Shown: in pieces, positions 1 through 15,050 of the stretch
How positions within the stretch are numbered: the first letter of the stretch is position 1
How the letters are laid out: the number at the start of each line of letters is the position of its first letter
From: Berghia stephanieae
Lineage: Eukaryota > Mollusca > Gastropoda > Nudibranchia > Aeolidiidae
DNA: 64,000 bases
Direction of reading: 5' to 3'
Assembly (NCBI GenBank): GCA_034508935.3
Contig: CM067450.1
Span: 2,710,404-2,774,403, forward strand
Program-made: the position numbers and the translations under genes
Notes under the pieces: generated by a model
What the model was told of the DNA's origin: nothing
The model's input: the letters and a program-made list of their open reading frames with translations, nothing else
Databases searched by the model: none

Positions 1-539
1 GAATTGATTCTTATTGTTGTTGTTGTTGTTGTTGATGTCGTTGTCGTTGTTGGTGGAGTTCTCCTCCTTCTCCACATCAAAGCTGATTGATAGTGATAGT
101 ATTTATGCTTCCTGGGGAGGCCTTCCGAAATTTCCTCGGTCAAGCATCTCTTTGAATTTGTATTTTCACCGTGGATCTTTTGTCAGGCGTTTATTTATTC
201 AATTTGTCAATATATATAATAACATTTCAAAAACTCTAGGACAAATCTTATATAGATAAGTGAAAGTTTAAACTTTCCTATTTTGACCATTGTTTTGGTT
301 CTCCGCTGCCATTTTGTTTTTTTGCGTATTGTAAGCAGTCCTAGATATGTATGTATCTTCTTCTTCTCTTCTGATCATCTCCTTCTTCATCCTCCTCTTC
401 TTCCCCCTCTTCTCATACGACCTCCACCATAGTATCATTCCTCGATATTATGGCAAGCACCATCCAAACGACGCGTCCATATACCAACCTGTGTCTGCAT
501 TTCTCCTTCATCGACATTTCCATCTCCTTACATTGACAG
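1..539. other. Window edge: intron or upstream sequence with TTG and TTC-rich tracts
   Basis: The first bases hold a short (TTG)n run, and 360-420 is a CTT/TTC-rich pyrimidine tract that precedes the acceptor of the exon at 540. Bases 111-135 carry the motif GGGGAGGCCTTCCGAAA, which recurs near 8.6 kb and 9.6 kb. No exon could be recognised here. Confidence 0.4.
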
Positions 540-2868
540 CTGACCCTGAATCTGGAGGGAACCAACCCAGTGGAGAGCTACGAAGTGCCAGACAAAAACG
601 TCACCTGGACAATCAGACGAACGGTCAACGGGAATGAACTGACCACCGTGAGTAAAAACCATTCTAATAAATACAATGATCTAGTCTAATGACTTAAAGA
701 CTGATCCGGACATTCTAAAAAAGAATATCTACTCCTATTCTAGTCTAAGTAGTTTTACTGACATAAATACAGATACGGACATTCTAAAAAAGAATATATA
801 CTCCTATTCTAGTCTAAGTAATTTTACTGACATAAATACAGATCCGGACATTCTAAAAAGAATATCTACTCCTATTCTAGTCTAAGTAATTTTACTGACA
901 TAAATACAGATCCGGACATTCTAAAAGAATATCTACTCCTATTCTAGTCTAAGTAGTTTTACTGACATAAATACAGATCCGGACATTCTAAAAAGAATAT
1001 CTACTCCTATTCTAGTCTAAGTAGTTTTACTGACATAAATACTGATACGGACATTCTAAAAAGAATATCTACTCCTATTCTAGTCTAAGTAATTTTACTG
1101 ACATAAATACTGATACGGACATTCTAAAAAGAATATCTACTCCTATTCTAGTCTAAGTAGTTTTACTGACATAAATACTGATCCGGACATTCTAAATAAA
1201 CAATATATATTTTAGCCTAGGAACCTGCTCACTGAAAAAACTTATCCGACCATTCTTTTTTTTTTAAAAACAATCGTAGCCTAAGAACACACTGACTTAA
1301 AAACTTACTTTTACAAAAAATATATTCTATCCTAAGAACTTGCTGACTTGAAAACCGATCCTGCCTATCTGAAAAAGAAGAATTTATTCAGCCTAAGAAC
1401 ATTCTGACTTAAGAAAAAACAAACTGATCCGGCCTTTCTCCATTAAAAAAAAAATTCTATCCTAATAACTTAAAAATTGATCCGGCCATTCAAAAATAGA
1501 ATTATCTATCTATTCTAGTCCGAGAACTTGCACTGGTTGATTATTTTTTTTTTACCAACAAGGGAAATAATTCAGGGAATGTTACTCAGGTGTTTAGTTT
1601 TACACAGTTGCCTCCCCTCTGTGCATTAGATAACTCAGTTTATTGTTATAGAGGTTTCATCCACATGCGTTTATGAATTCTTGATATGGACGACATGACT
1701 GTAGGCCTTGACGACATTTATTGTCATTTTAACAAGGGATATAATTCCGTTAATGTTTCTTAGTTGTTTATTTTACATATACAGTTGCCTCCCTGTGTAC
1801 ATGAATTGTCTTACCTGCCATAATAGAAACTGAAAGTCTCTGACCTTCCCAAAGTAAATTCCTCTGTATTTTGACCCTCTGTATAACAGAACCTATCTAA
1901 AACGAAAAAGAACACTAAAATTCTGCTCCCATTTGACAGATCTCCCGTAAGACGGAAATTTTCCCCCATATAACGGAGTTTCCCATTTAAGCAGGAGAAA
2001 GTTTCCACTTCGTGAATTCAGATTTTATTAAATGCACAACTCTAAGCCGTGCCCGATTAAACCTGCAATAAGTAAATAAAGTTTGTGACCCTGGCCTCTT
2101 GGGTGTTGTGTCATTGCCTCTCAGAGCCCAGAGCTGTTCAAGTGCATGACGTACATAATGTCACTTAAGTCGATGGTAACCGGATTGTCACAATGCTGGC
2201 AGTTTTCAGCTTTGATGATATGTCAACCTACAGACAAAAACTTAAAATGTGGTAGAAATGGCGATTTGGGTCTTTGTTAATTTGCTAGAAGAAACCATTT
2301 GGTAAAAATTGGACAAAAATTATGACTTCGGTGATGAAAAATGAGTTAGAAGACAACTTGTATACATACAAAAACAAATAATTTGTATTTCCGTCATAAG
2401 TCTGTCAATTTCTTCATTCTTGTCATCAAGGGGCAGCGTGGTTCAGTGGTACGGTCTTTACTTCGTACCGAAAAGGTACTGAGTTCGAAAACCCACCTCG
2501 TTGTATGGCCTTGAGCAAGTCACCTCACCCTAACTCACTTTGCACTGCGGCTGACGCCTGGGTTATTCCCGCCTTCCCTTGGAATAGACCCAAAAGACAA
2601 ATTTCCCCTTGGAGAATGAATAAAGGGAATTTATTTATTTATTATATATTTATTTTATCAATTGGATCAGAAACTTCGCCTTGACTGTCTATTTGAATTG
2701 AGTTGGCAACTTCTGCAATTTTGATGTCACCCTGTTTTTATTCAAATTAAAATGAATGCAGCTTATGCTTACGTTTTAACAAAGTTTCACTGATTTTCTT
2801 CTCTCTTTACTTAACAGGTCACAACTGTCGGTCCAGCCTCCATGACACAAAAACTCAACAGAAAGTGA
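540..2868 (+). CDS. 3' end of a small gene, possibly fatty-acid-binding-protein-like (last two coding exons)
   Basis: Two exons join in phase 0. Exon 540-647 follows an acceptor ending in ttgacag, codes for 36 residues (LTLNLEGTNPVESYEVPDKN followed by VTWTIRRTVNGNELTT) and ends at donor gtgagt. Exon 2818-2868 follows acceptor ttaacag, codes for VTTVGPASMTQKLNRK and ends in TGA. An AATAAA lies at 2978-2983. FABP-family genes typically end with a penultimate exon of about 34 codons and a final exon of about 17, and end in a basic strand; both traits match here. If this is right, it is a cytosolic beta-barrel lipid carrier. Residue similarity is weak, so the family is an inference. The earlier exons, including the start, lie left of the window or in the unassigned first 540 bases. 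Confidence 0.5.
702..1530 (+). repeat. Tandem array of about 69 bp inside the last intron of the FABP-like gene
   Basis: From about 702 to 1200 a unit of about 69 bp (key words ccggacattctaaaaa, tctactcctattctagtcta, ttttactgacataaatac) is repeated about seven times with few differences. From 1200 to 1530 the same words recur in decayed form (cctaagaac, actgacttaaaaac, gatccggcc), so the array continues with older, diverged units. Copies at the centre are the most alike, as expected for recent unequal exchange. Confidence 0.85.
2433..2645 (+). repeat. tRNA-derived SINE, family 2
   Basis: The head is tRNA-like, with an A-box-like GTGGTTCAGTGGTACGG and a B-box-like GAGTTCGAAAACCC. The body includes gagcaagtcacctc, ctgcggctgacgcctgggtt and cccttggaatagaccc, and ends in gaatttatttatttatt. 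A second copy in the same orientation is at 56762-56990, and a tail fragment is near 26170-26265. These matches between copies define the family. Confidence 0.8.
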
Positions 2869-3004
2869 ATGAGAACAGAGGAGATCAAGTCCAGTCAGTG
2901 TCTCGCCTATTCCAATTCCTAGTCTTTTATTTATCAAATTTTTAGGATATCAATTGAATGATTAGAAATTATAAAACAATAAAAATTGAACACAACAATT
3001 TGTT

Positions 3005-3420
3005 TGCTTGTTTTTTGTTTTTAATGGTTTTACGGCGCTTGCAACCCATTTAGGTCATATCAGCGCCAGGAAAAAGAAAGAAAATTGGACAATAAAGTAA
3101 TAAAGACATTCTAGATGTACAATTAAAAGGCCTTGAGGAGAAAGTAAGACAAAGGGGAATCGGTTCAAACAGGGAACAGATGTAGATTCCAAGTGCACAC
3201 TATCAAAGTACTTAGTTTGAGATCACCTAAAAGTCTCACCCAGACACCAGCACAAGATCCCATTAAGTGGAATAAATTCAAATGTTTACAAATCATATAT
3301 TAAAAATTACAAAAATACCAGTACATATCGGAGAGATGATTTACAAGGGGAAAAAAATAATCTACCGAAGCTAACTATACATTCAACTGTTTCCCTCACT
3401 CCTAGCCAGTACAAAACCAA
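3005..3420 (-). repeat. LINE-like 3' end repeat (terminal-hairpin family), copy 1
   Basis: Read on the minus strand, this ends with GGCGCTGATATGACC, then a loop and AAGCGCCGTAAAAC, followed by ttaaaaacaaaaa. The body matches the other copies in this window (tctacatctgttccc, gatctcaaactaagtac, gagggaaacag). The hairpin and A-rich tail suggest a LINE 3' end or a SINE mobilised by one; no reverse transcriptase is attached. Confidence 0.7.
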
Positions 3421-3469
3421 GTAATCTCATTTCAAGACAAAGAGAGATTATTTCCCCAATCCAAAAGCG

Positions 3470-3650
3470 GATACGGATATGTGGTCTAGTGGTATGACAC
3501 TTGCTTTCGGATCGAAAGGCCCTGGGTTCGAGCCTCGCTCTGTGCATAGTTGAGTCCCCGGAAAAGACTATTTATTCACATTCTCCACCATACTCAGGTG
3601 TAAAATGAGTACTAGGCCGTTAACACCCTTGTCTCTGCTGAAAAAAAATT
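3470..3650 (+). repeat. tRNA-derived SINE, family 1 (head part)
   Basis: The A-box-like sequence is gtggtctagtggtatgac and the B-box-like sequence is ggttcgagcctcg, followed by gttgagtcc, tcacattctcc, gtaaaatgagtac and gttgtctctg. The copy stops at about 3650, where a LINE-like repeat begins. The tail half (tatcgcctaacaggcg ... gagcacatttagtggatatt) appears separately at 4653-4775, so later insertions may have split one copy. Confidence 0.8.
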
Positions 3651-3654
3651 GTAT

Positions 3655-4650
3655 GTTTGTTTCTATTTTTAAGAGTTTTACGGCGCTTGCAACACATTAA
3701 GGTCATATCAGCACCAGTAAAAAGGAAGAAAATGGGATTGTAAAAAGTTATAGAATTACAAATAAAGCACACAAGAAAAAGTAAGACATTGGGGAACTGG
3801 GAACAAATAGGGAACAGATGTAGATTCCAAGAGCACACTATCAAAGTACTTAGTTTGAGACCACCTATAAGTCTCATCCGGACACAAGTACAAAATCCAA
3901 CAAAGAGGAATACACTCAAATGCTTACATTATAAATTCAAAATAACAAACATAATAATACATAACAGAGAGATGATTTACAAGGAAAAAAATATCATCTC
4001 CCAAAACAACAACTATGCATTTGACTGTTTCCCTCCCTGCTAGGACTCCGGCCAGGGCCAGGACAAAACCAAGTAATCTCATTCCAAGACAAAGACAGAA
4101 AGCATGTTGGAAAACAGATATAAGGGGATAGAAGACACAGTATGTACCCCCCTGCCCACTATGGGAGGTCAGGAACCCCACCCATCCAAAATGGGATAGT
4201 AAAAAACGTCTAGAATTACAATTAAAGCATCCAAGAAAAGGTAAGACAAAGGGGAATTGGATCAAATAGGGAACAGAAGTAGATTCCAAGAGCACACTAT
4301 CAGTGTACTCAGTTGGAGATCACCTAAGTCTCAACCAGACACAAGCACAGGTCCCTAACTACTAAGGGGAACACACTCATGTTTAAAAATCATATTTAAT
4401 ACATAAACTAAACAAAGCATAATACAGTGCATAACAGAGAGATGATTTACAAGGAAAAAAAATATCATCTCCCAAAACTAACTATACATTTGACTGTTTC
4501 CTTCTCAGCCAGGGCCAGGACAAAACCAAGCACTAATCTCATTCCAATACAAAGACAGAAAGCATGTTGGAAAACAAACATTAACATAGGGGGATAGATG
4601 ACACAGTATGTACCTCCCTGCCCACTATGGGAGGTCAGGAACCCCACCCA
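3655..4650 (-). repeat. LINE-like 3' end repeats, at least two overlapping copies
   Basis: Two copies of the terminal-hairpin family lie in the same orientation. The first begins at about 3660 (gttttacggcgcttgcaac) and runs to about 4190 (ggaggtcaggaaccccaccc). A second, lacking its hairpin end, runs from about 4193 to 4650 and ends with the same words. The arrangement indicates repeated insertion of 5'-truncated copies into each other. Confidence 0.7.
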
Positions 4651-4652
4651 GA

Positions 4653-4775
4653 AATTGTATTATCGCCTAACAGGCGAAACGTCTCGTTCTACATGTTACA
4701 GTTGGTCAGGGATCCTATGTAAAGCACTTTGAGCACATTTAGTGGATATTGCGCTATATAAAAGTTCAATAATTT
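4653..4775 (+). repeat. tRNA-derived SINE, family 1 (tail part)
   Basis: Contains tatcgcctaacaggcg, cgttctacatgttac, ttggtcaggga, gtaaagcactttgagcac and agtggatattgcgctata. This is the 3' half of family 1, as seen in the complete copies at 27582-27862 and 29950-30235. Confidence 0.75.
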
Positions 4776-4779
4776 TTTT

Positions 4780-6206
4780 AAAATAAAAGAGGAAGTCAAT
4801 GGTTCCAGAACACGTAACAAAATTCAACCATAATAATTCATTATTTTTTGTAATAAAGAATTTTATTTCTCACCCAATATAAAAAAAACATACATTCAAA
4901 CTAAGCAAGCATAAAAAACCATTTTTAAAAACTGCCAATTCATTTCACTCAAAGAAAAATAAAATCACCACAAACACACCTTCTCACAATTTGCATTTGG
5001 GGAGAAGTTATACTTCTAAAAGGCAAAGACAGATGTGAAAAAACATTGCAAAAACTAGGCAGGAAAGCTTTGGTGTCGTAAATGATGGATGACTCACTCA
5101 AATTGGATGTTGTTTGCAAGGCTTTACATTGACGGCCAGATAATAAACGATCATAAACCCCTTTCACTGATAATCCATCTGTAAATACGACTGTAATCTA
5201 CATATATGGAGTGTGGATTTATCAACCTCATAGACCAGAAGATCATTCATGGATGGAAATGGTGTTATCTCAACTTTTTATTGAGATAGACATCTTGACT
5301 TCAGGACAAAAAAATTAATGAACACATAAATCTCGAATTTGCCTAAATTAACTAGCACAATCTTGACTAGTATCAGCTCCATCAATTTTTCTCTTTGTTT
5401 AGTTCAAAGGTAAATATTACATCAACCAAAAGCTAGACTGTGTCAAACAAATCACTCACACTCACAGTATAGTTCATGCATGTCAATGTCAGCGGACAGC
5501 AAACAAAAAGCCTAAAAATACTCAAGACGTTGATGAAAAAGGAGAAATGTTACATTCGTTACGATAGAGTCAATCAACTTCACAAAGTCACAGGTTTATG
5601 ATCAATCAATATTTGAAGAACGGGTTGTCTGGCCAATATCTTTAAAATGTGTGTGGGGGGGTGGGGGGTGGGAGGGATATGGCAATACAAACTCAAGACA
5701 TTTCCACTGCACTGAAGCCTTGCTTTATCTTCTGACATTACTTGCATTAAATAGACATCTTACTGTTTACAAACAACAATTCTTTTAGGATATATCAGCG
5801 TGTAAGGCCAGCAATGACCAAATGTCATTCAACTGCGACTGTAAAAACCTAGTCCACCTTCCATCAATGTTCATATTAGACTACGAACAAAATCAAATCG
5901 AATTAAGAAGTAACTCACAGTGGAGAACTCTGAATTTATAGAGGAAAAAAAGCATCTGTGTATGTGTAATTGGGTAAGGGGTAACACGGTTCAAGCATGC
6001 AGGAGCAAAGCTATTAGTACTATCAGTTACTACTTGTAATTTCAAACATTTTCATTTGAATGCAAAATACATTTAAGTTCATCACAATGCAAATATACAT
6101 CATACAATCACATTCTCACAACACACCTCTACATTCAACACATCGATCTGCATACTAAGCACTCATCTCAAAATTAATGGAAAAATGTCTACAATTCACA
6201 CTAAGA
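4780..6206. other. No gene recognised; downstream flank of the prefoldin gene
   Basis: AT-rich sequence without a convincing exon. It lies 3' of the minus-strand prefoldin gene and may include its 3' untranslated region; a minus-strand AATAAA is near 5278. A short G-rich run is at 5650-5672. Confidence 0.4.
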
Positions 6207-9198
<2,992 letters not shown>

Positions 9199-9729
9199 TT
9201 TGAAACCGGAAGTAAAGGAAAAGGACTTTATTCGATTTTCAAAGACAAAAAACGGACTGAAATTGTCAAGGGAGATTACTACAAAAAATAAACACTGTAA
9301 ACTAACGTTATAAAAGTTCAGTGTGCGGGGTTAGTGGAAGGTTACTAAAAGTAAGAACAAGTGAACTATTCAAAACCATACAATGTTCAAGTCAGCTCAA
9401 AGAAAAATTTGTAATTTTTTGTTTAAAAATTATGATATCAAGGTAAATTTTGCTATATATTTGTCAACTTAATTCTATCAACAATCGTTCATTTTGCAAG
9501 TGATGAAGGCCGAAGGTCTGCTGACAGTGACAGTTGATCACAAATTACGACGCCTTACGCTTACAACCAAATTGTTAATGTTTGGCCTAATATATTTGGA
9601 TTTAATCAATTGTGCATCATTTTAACTTTAAAATTGGGAGGCCTTCCGAAAGCTCCTACATCTCCAGTATTCTTTTTTTTATATATAAAACGTTCCAGTA
9701 GAGGTTTTGGGAGGGAGGAAAACTGTCAT
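9199..9729. other. Upstream flank of the prefoldin gene
   Basis: No gene seen. The prefoldin start codon is at 9198-9196 on the minus strand, so this stretch must hold its promoter; no TATA box or clear motif could be assigned. The motif GGGAGGCCTTCCGAAAGCTCCT lies at 9636-9658, an inverted copy is at about 8617-8645, and a diverged copy is near 113. Confidence 0.4.
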
Positions 9730-9844
9730 TATTCCCAGACGCCTGTCTGGGGATAATAAAAATTCGTTATCCCCAGACAGGTGTCTGGGGATAACCAATT
9801 TTTGTTATCCCAGACACCTGTCTGGGGATACTATCCCCAGACGC
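9730..9844. repeat. Cluster of short perfect palindromes, copy A
   Basis: Three palindromes built on TCCCCAGACAGGTGTCTGGG (or the CACCTG form) and one half-site, separated by A/T-rich spacers of about 10 bases (aaaattcg, ccaatttttg). A closely similar cluster in the opposite order is at 20171-20261. Confidence 0.9.
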
Positions 9845-11185
9845 ATGTAGCAAATGGGCAGAAAGATTTTATGCAAAACGCCAAACTAGGCGTGAAAAAT
9901 ACCAAATATTCTGGAAAAAATACTAGTGGTTGTGTCCCAAAACAGTTAATATATCAAGTGATATTTAACACAAGATGAAAGTAAATAGTGATCAAATGTC
10001 AAATCCAGCTCTTTTTAAAAAAATATATTTTAAAGCAAATGGATCAATAAAATTTCTTTTGTTACTTTGATCTGAAAACGTCAAACTGGCAATTCGACTT
10101 TTTATTTTCAACCAGGAAGAAAGTTGTTAATCATCAAATCTGTTCATAGTCCACCAACCATTAAAATTTTCATTACCTACCTACCTGTTAACTTTATTGA
10201 TCATCTCTTGTTTCTATAATTTGCTCATTCTGGCCACAATTTTGGGGACGACCGGGAATAATTTTTATGTCGCGGACGAATTCCTAGGTCATGGTGTTGT
10301 TCGCCCCAAAGCCCAAAACCCACACCTGTTATTTTCCTGTCTGCTTCGCACAAGACAATACAATAACAATTTAGTATCACACGTCCACAAAACTAGATCC
10401 AACAACATAATTTTATTCGAATAAGAGATGAAAATAACTACCAAAACAAGGAAGCAAAAATGGTGGAAATATGTTTACACAGGCGTTTATTGCTTTCAGT
10501 TTAGTTCGCCAGGTAAATCTAGCCAGTCTAGTGATGATGAGTCATAGCTTTACACTGAGAGAAGGGGACAATTTTTTCGCCGTTTTGATAGATTTTTTCT
10601 GAATTTCAAACTAATGTAGTATTGCCGTTATTAAGTGTAACAAAAATATTTTTATACTACCAAACAGTTTATTAACAGAGTTTTCATTGATTATTTAATC
10701 ATAATTATGATAGTGTTAAAAAGCAAGAGGGATAACCCATGAAATTGATACATAAATTTAAGTGAATTAAAATTTTTAAGAGAATATTTTAACATGTTCA
10801 ACACTTAAGATTTTAAAACAAAAGTAATGGAAATGATGTTGAATATCTGTAGAATGTAGACATATAAATTTTATACCAGTAGATTGAGGCGTTTTTGAGA
10901 TATCAGTTCACCTGTACGTAAAAGTAAGGATTTTGAGTAAGGTAAAATTGAAATCCAATCACAGCATTGTCTTTAATATAAATTTTTTAATACACCAGAA
11001 ACATAGTCAAATGTGATTCACTTATATTTATCCCAGAATCAACGAATTATAAGAATTCCATTAAAAATTGTTATATAAGGACATTCATTTAAAGACAATC
11101 AAAACCACTAAGAAAATCTTAAAGCGTTCTTATAATTTTCATAACCTTATTTTTGAGATATCCATGCCCATTACTTTTTTTTATG
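9845..11185. other. AT-rich interval, no gene recognised
   Basis: No convincing exon in any frame. It ends at the target-site copy tatg (11182-11185) of the LTR element that begins at 11186. Confidence 0.4.
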
Positions 11186-12025
11186 TGTAAGAGAGTTAGC
11201 TTATAGCAAGTGGGTTTAATGAGTTCACAGTACTTGTATATCAGTTAAACTTGGTCATTATATTGAGTAGTCTAGGACAGTTTTACGTTCCAAAGTTAAA
11301 GGATTGGTCATTATATTGAGTACTAGAAAATTATTTCTTTGATCGGTGTTACTTGGTATTTGGGGATAAAAGCATTAAGTTATAGTTGGTATTCATCATT
11401 TAGGCGTACGATATTATTTGGGCGTAGCGTATTTGTTATTTGGGCGTACGGATTATTTAGGCGTACGCCATTTGATTATTTAGGCGTAAAACTGACCTTT
11501 GGTGAAAGGAATTGTGGGACAGTTTACAATAGGATATAAAACAGTGTGTCTGATCAAACGGGGATCATTCTACCTTTTGATTCTGCATTCAACTTGACCA
11601 TGAGCTGCACACATTAAACCTTTTGTGCTCACCATCATTTATTTGCTTTTACGGACTTAGAAATATTCCACGTATATTGAAAATGGTTACTTAGGCAAAA
11701 TTGACTTTACATGTGGACTGATTTTACGGATTTGGAATTTATGAAACTGATTGAATTATGACCATGCTATTTGATTTGGATTTGGAATTTATCATGATTT
11801 GGATTTTGAATTTATCACAAACAAATAAAACTGTAAGAAATGAAACTTGGAATCTGGACTTTTATTTGAATGTCTTGATATTGTGCATTCAATTATCATC
11901 ACCGGCCCTTGAACTCTTTCGTCATTATTAACATCTACAACACGACGCAAAGGATAATACTACCATCTATCAAAAACACCACTATACGATCACAAGCCAT
12001 TACATATGTGTGCAACTACCCCACA
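11186..12025 (+). repeat. 5' LTR of the 11.2-17.8 kb element
   Basis: 840 bp, nearly identical to 16935-17774. It contains a run of four or five related words (ggcgtacgatattatttggg, gcgtacggattatttagg) at 11400-11490. A promoter-like ataaaacagtgtgtctg lies at about 11535. The 66-residue open frame inside is shared by both LTRs and is not evidence of a gene. Confidence 0.92.
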
Positions 12026-12443
12026 TTATGTATCTTATTTGGTGTCGTGACTCAGGATTCTTATATATGTTATTTGGAGCCGTGATACCAGGATGTAAAG
12101 ATGTTATTTTTTTGAACCATGGATACACAAGAAATGTATATTGTTGCGGTGTTAACATCTATTGAAGTTTTTGTGAGACTCGGAATTTGAAGTGAAAAAA
12201 ATTGTGAACAGAAAAGTATTATGTTTATTTGGAAAAGAAAATGAATATCAATTTTGAAGGTGAAGTAGTATAATTTTTTGTAATGAAATGTTGAAAAAAA
12301 ATATTGAAATTATAGATGATTCCTAAAATTCTGATAAAAGACGGTATTTTAAAAAATTAAACGAAATAATATTGAAATTAAGAACCATAGATGGAACAAG
12401 AAAATATATAAAAAACCAAAAGCAATATATTATAGAACGGCAA

Positions 12444-12445
<2 letters not shown>

Positions 12446-12530
<85 letters not shown>
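12446..12530 (+). repeat. (AAT)n microsatellite
   Basis: About 85 bases of pure AAT in the interior of the LTR element. Confidence 0.97.
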
Positions 12531-12531
<1 letters not shown>

Positions 12532-14904
12532 TCATATTGATGCTATCTATGTATTTTAGATATTTAAAAAGAGGAGAGGGAGAGATGAAGAAAAATTGCA
12601 GTATTTAAATGAATATTTTAGTGCGTTTTATTTTTCAAAATAAATGAAAATGCGTTTACTTACAATCAAGCGTTTCGGAATAGATCTTCGAATATTATTT
12701 GGTACCGTTAATGGCAATGTTTTGTTAATATCAGTAACAAAGATGTGTCGATTTTTATTTCAATTTTTGTATGTTACTGTTGGAATTACATAAACAGTTG
12801 GTTCATTATTTAATGTTGTTACGTTTTATTTTCTGTCAAAATGACTCAAGAAGATGATGGCAATAACAACACGTAAATTGTAAGTTTTGATAATTGAAAA
12901 ATGTCTTATGGTATTTATATTGTTATATTACAACATCATTGATTATATTTTTCTCCTGTCAATAGGGATGAATTGGTAGGTTGATATTGACTCTTTGAGA
13001 TTCATGGGTTCATGGCAAAGAGCAAAGTTTTATATGTTTGTTATCTTGGTAATAAATGAGTGGTTAACGCAGCCAAGTAATCGACAACAGAGCTAATTAT
13101 ATATTTGTAATGAGACATGGCGTTATTATAGATTACATAAGACATTTTGATTTATCACCGAAAATTAAGTTGAAATGATTTATGCGGAATATGAGTCAAT
13201 CGTTTGTTGTTTTGTTTTGTTTTGAAACGCGTTTCATCGTGATTTTTAAAAGGAGATATATTCTCATAATAACGGAATAACGACTTTTGGTTTAAAGTCG
13301 GAGAATTAAAAGCAGATAATACAAATAAAATGACGGAGTATCAATTATTATGAAAGACTGATGTCTTTTAATTGGAGTTAAAATGTTATTACGGAAGAAT
13401 AACAAAATATTGAAAATGCATTATCATGTCATGTGAGCTGATAATATTTGTGACACAAGTGGTTAACTTGTTAAGAATCAGCGAATTATAAGTAACCCAT
13501 ATGGTAAAATGCTGTAAATGCATATTGGGTAAATAAGCGCAGTGATGTAAGACGCGGTAATTAAAGTGCACACGGTTTAAATTACGAGACGCAGGAATGA
13601 GGCGTTCGGGAATATTTTATTTTGCTTTTGATTAAAGCGCATGGTTGAACATTATGAAATGATGCAGAAGGCGGAGAATTTTTATAAATACGATGCGCGT
13701 GGTTAAAGCGCACACATTTATCAATGCTATATTAAGAGGCGCGAGATAACGTCGCAATGAGTTATATGAATATTTTTATAAGCCGAGGGCAAAGGCGCGA
13801 AACATTGAATTTTTATTGACCAGAGTGTATATCGTTTCTGTGAATATTTTGATTATCATCTTTTTCTCCTATCAATTTGCTGTTGTAATTGTAATCAATA
13901 TTTACTGCGTGATTTGAATTTAACATTTATATCATAAAATTTGTAACTGAGTTGAAGAAGAAGTTATGTTCAATTGTCAAATCTTAAGTGTGTAATCATT
14001 CGGCAATCAGTTGAAATGGTAGGAAGTGCTACACATATAATAATGATAAAATAACAAAATCATTGTTTATTAAATTAGGGAATTTTCTAAGGGGAATAAT
14101 TCGAGTTAATCAAAGGTAGAAGTAGTGTTTACACTAAAACATTATACAGTCATCACGAAAGAGGACACTTGAAAACATCAGTCATAACGGGAACGCTAAT
14201 GACGGCGACAACGACAGAGGCAACTCAAACACAGCCACAACAGAGGTCGGGAAATGTCCTAATCCCTTTGGTCTATCCACGGATACCTTGAAATGGAGTA
14301 ACAATCTCGACAACCACTACGTCATTGATACGTCCAGAATCAACACAATCTACAGACTACAAACTACACAGCAACCTCAATTACATCGTACCTTCCAACT
14401 TATACAAACTTGACAGAATTTATAAAATAATATCTGTATCAACACAGATTTCTTCCATGAACCATTTTATATTTACATTCTTTATTGAACAATTGGATTA
14501 CTTGTATTTACTTCTACGACAACAATACCCAACGATGTACGATGTCAATAATTACATAAACGTTCAAGATACGATTGTTTTTACAAAATGATGTCCAATT
14601 GTGAACAATACTACTTCCATCATATTCAGTGGTGAGCGTATTCAAATTTAAACTTATGTCAATATACAAGTGTGCAGCACCCATATCTACAACTTATAAA
14701 CATTGAATATTATAATAACGCCTGCCTTAGTATCATTGTAAAGATAAAGGCTATATATGTATATAAGACAATGCAGGAAAAATTATCGCAAAACGCCACA
14801 TGAGCGATTTCCTTGGATTCATTATCGTATGATATTCAACAACCTGCGTTCAAATAACGAAAATATTGTTGACCTTATTCGACCCTACTACATACACTAC
14901 TAGA

Positions 14905-15050
14905 CTACGTTATTGTTACATCATCTACCTGGTGTGTGGACTCACATCACCCACCGGTACTCTGCAAGATTACATCATCTACCTGGTGTTTGGACTCACG
15001 TCACCCACCGGTACTCTACAGATTACATCATCTACCTGGTGTGTACTCAC
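14905..15050 (+). repeat. Threefold tandem repeat of about 52 bp inside the LTR element
   Basis: The words attacatcatctacctggtg, ggactcacatcacccaccgg and tactctgcagattac recur three times; the third unit is partial. The unit length changes between copies, so no single frame is conserved throughout. Confidence 0.85.

Noticed and set aside
11339-11539. 66-residue frame identical at 11339 and 17088 as a conserved gene
   Set aside because: Lies inside the two LTRs, which are identical because of recent insertion, not because of coding constraint.
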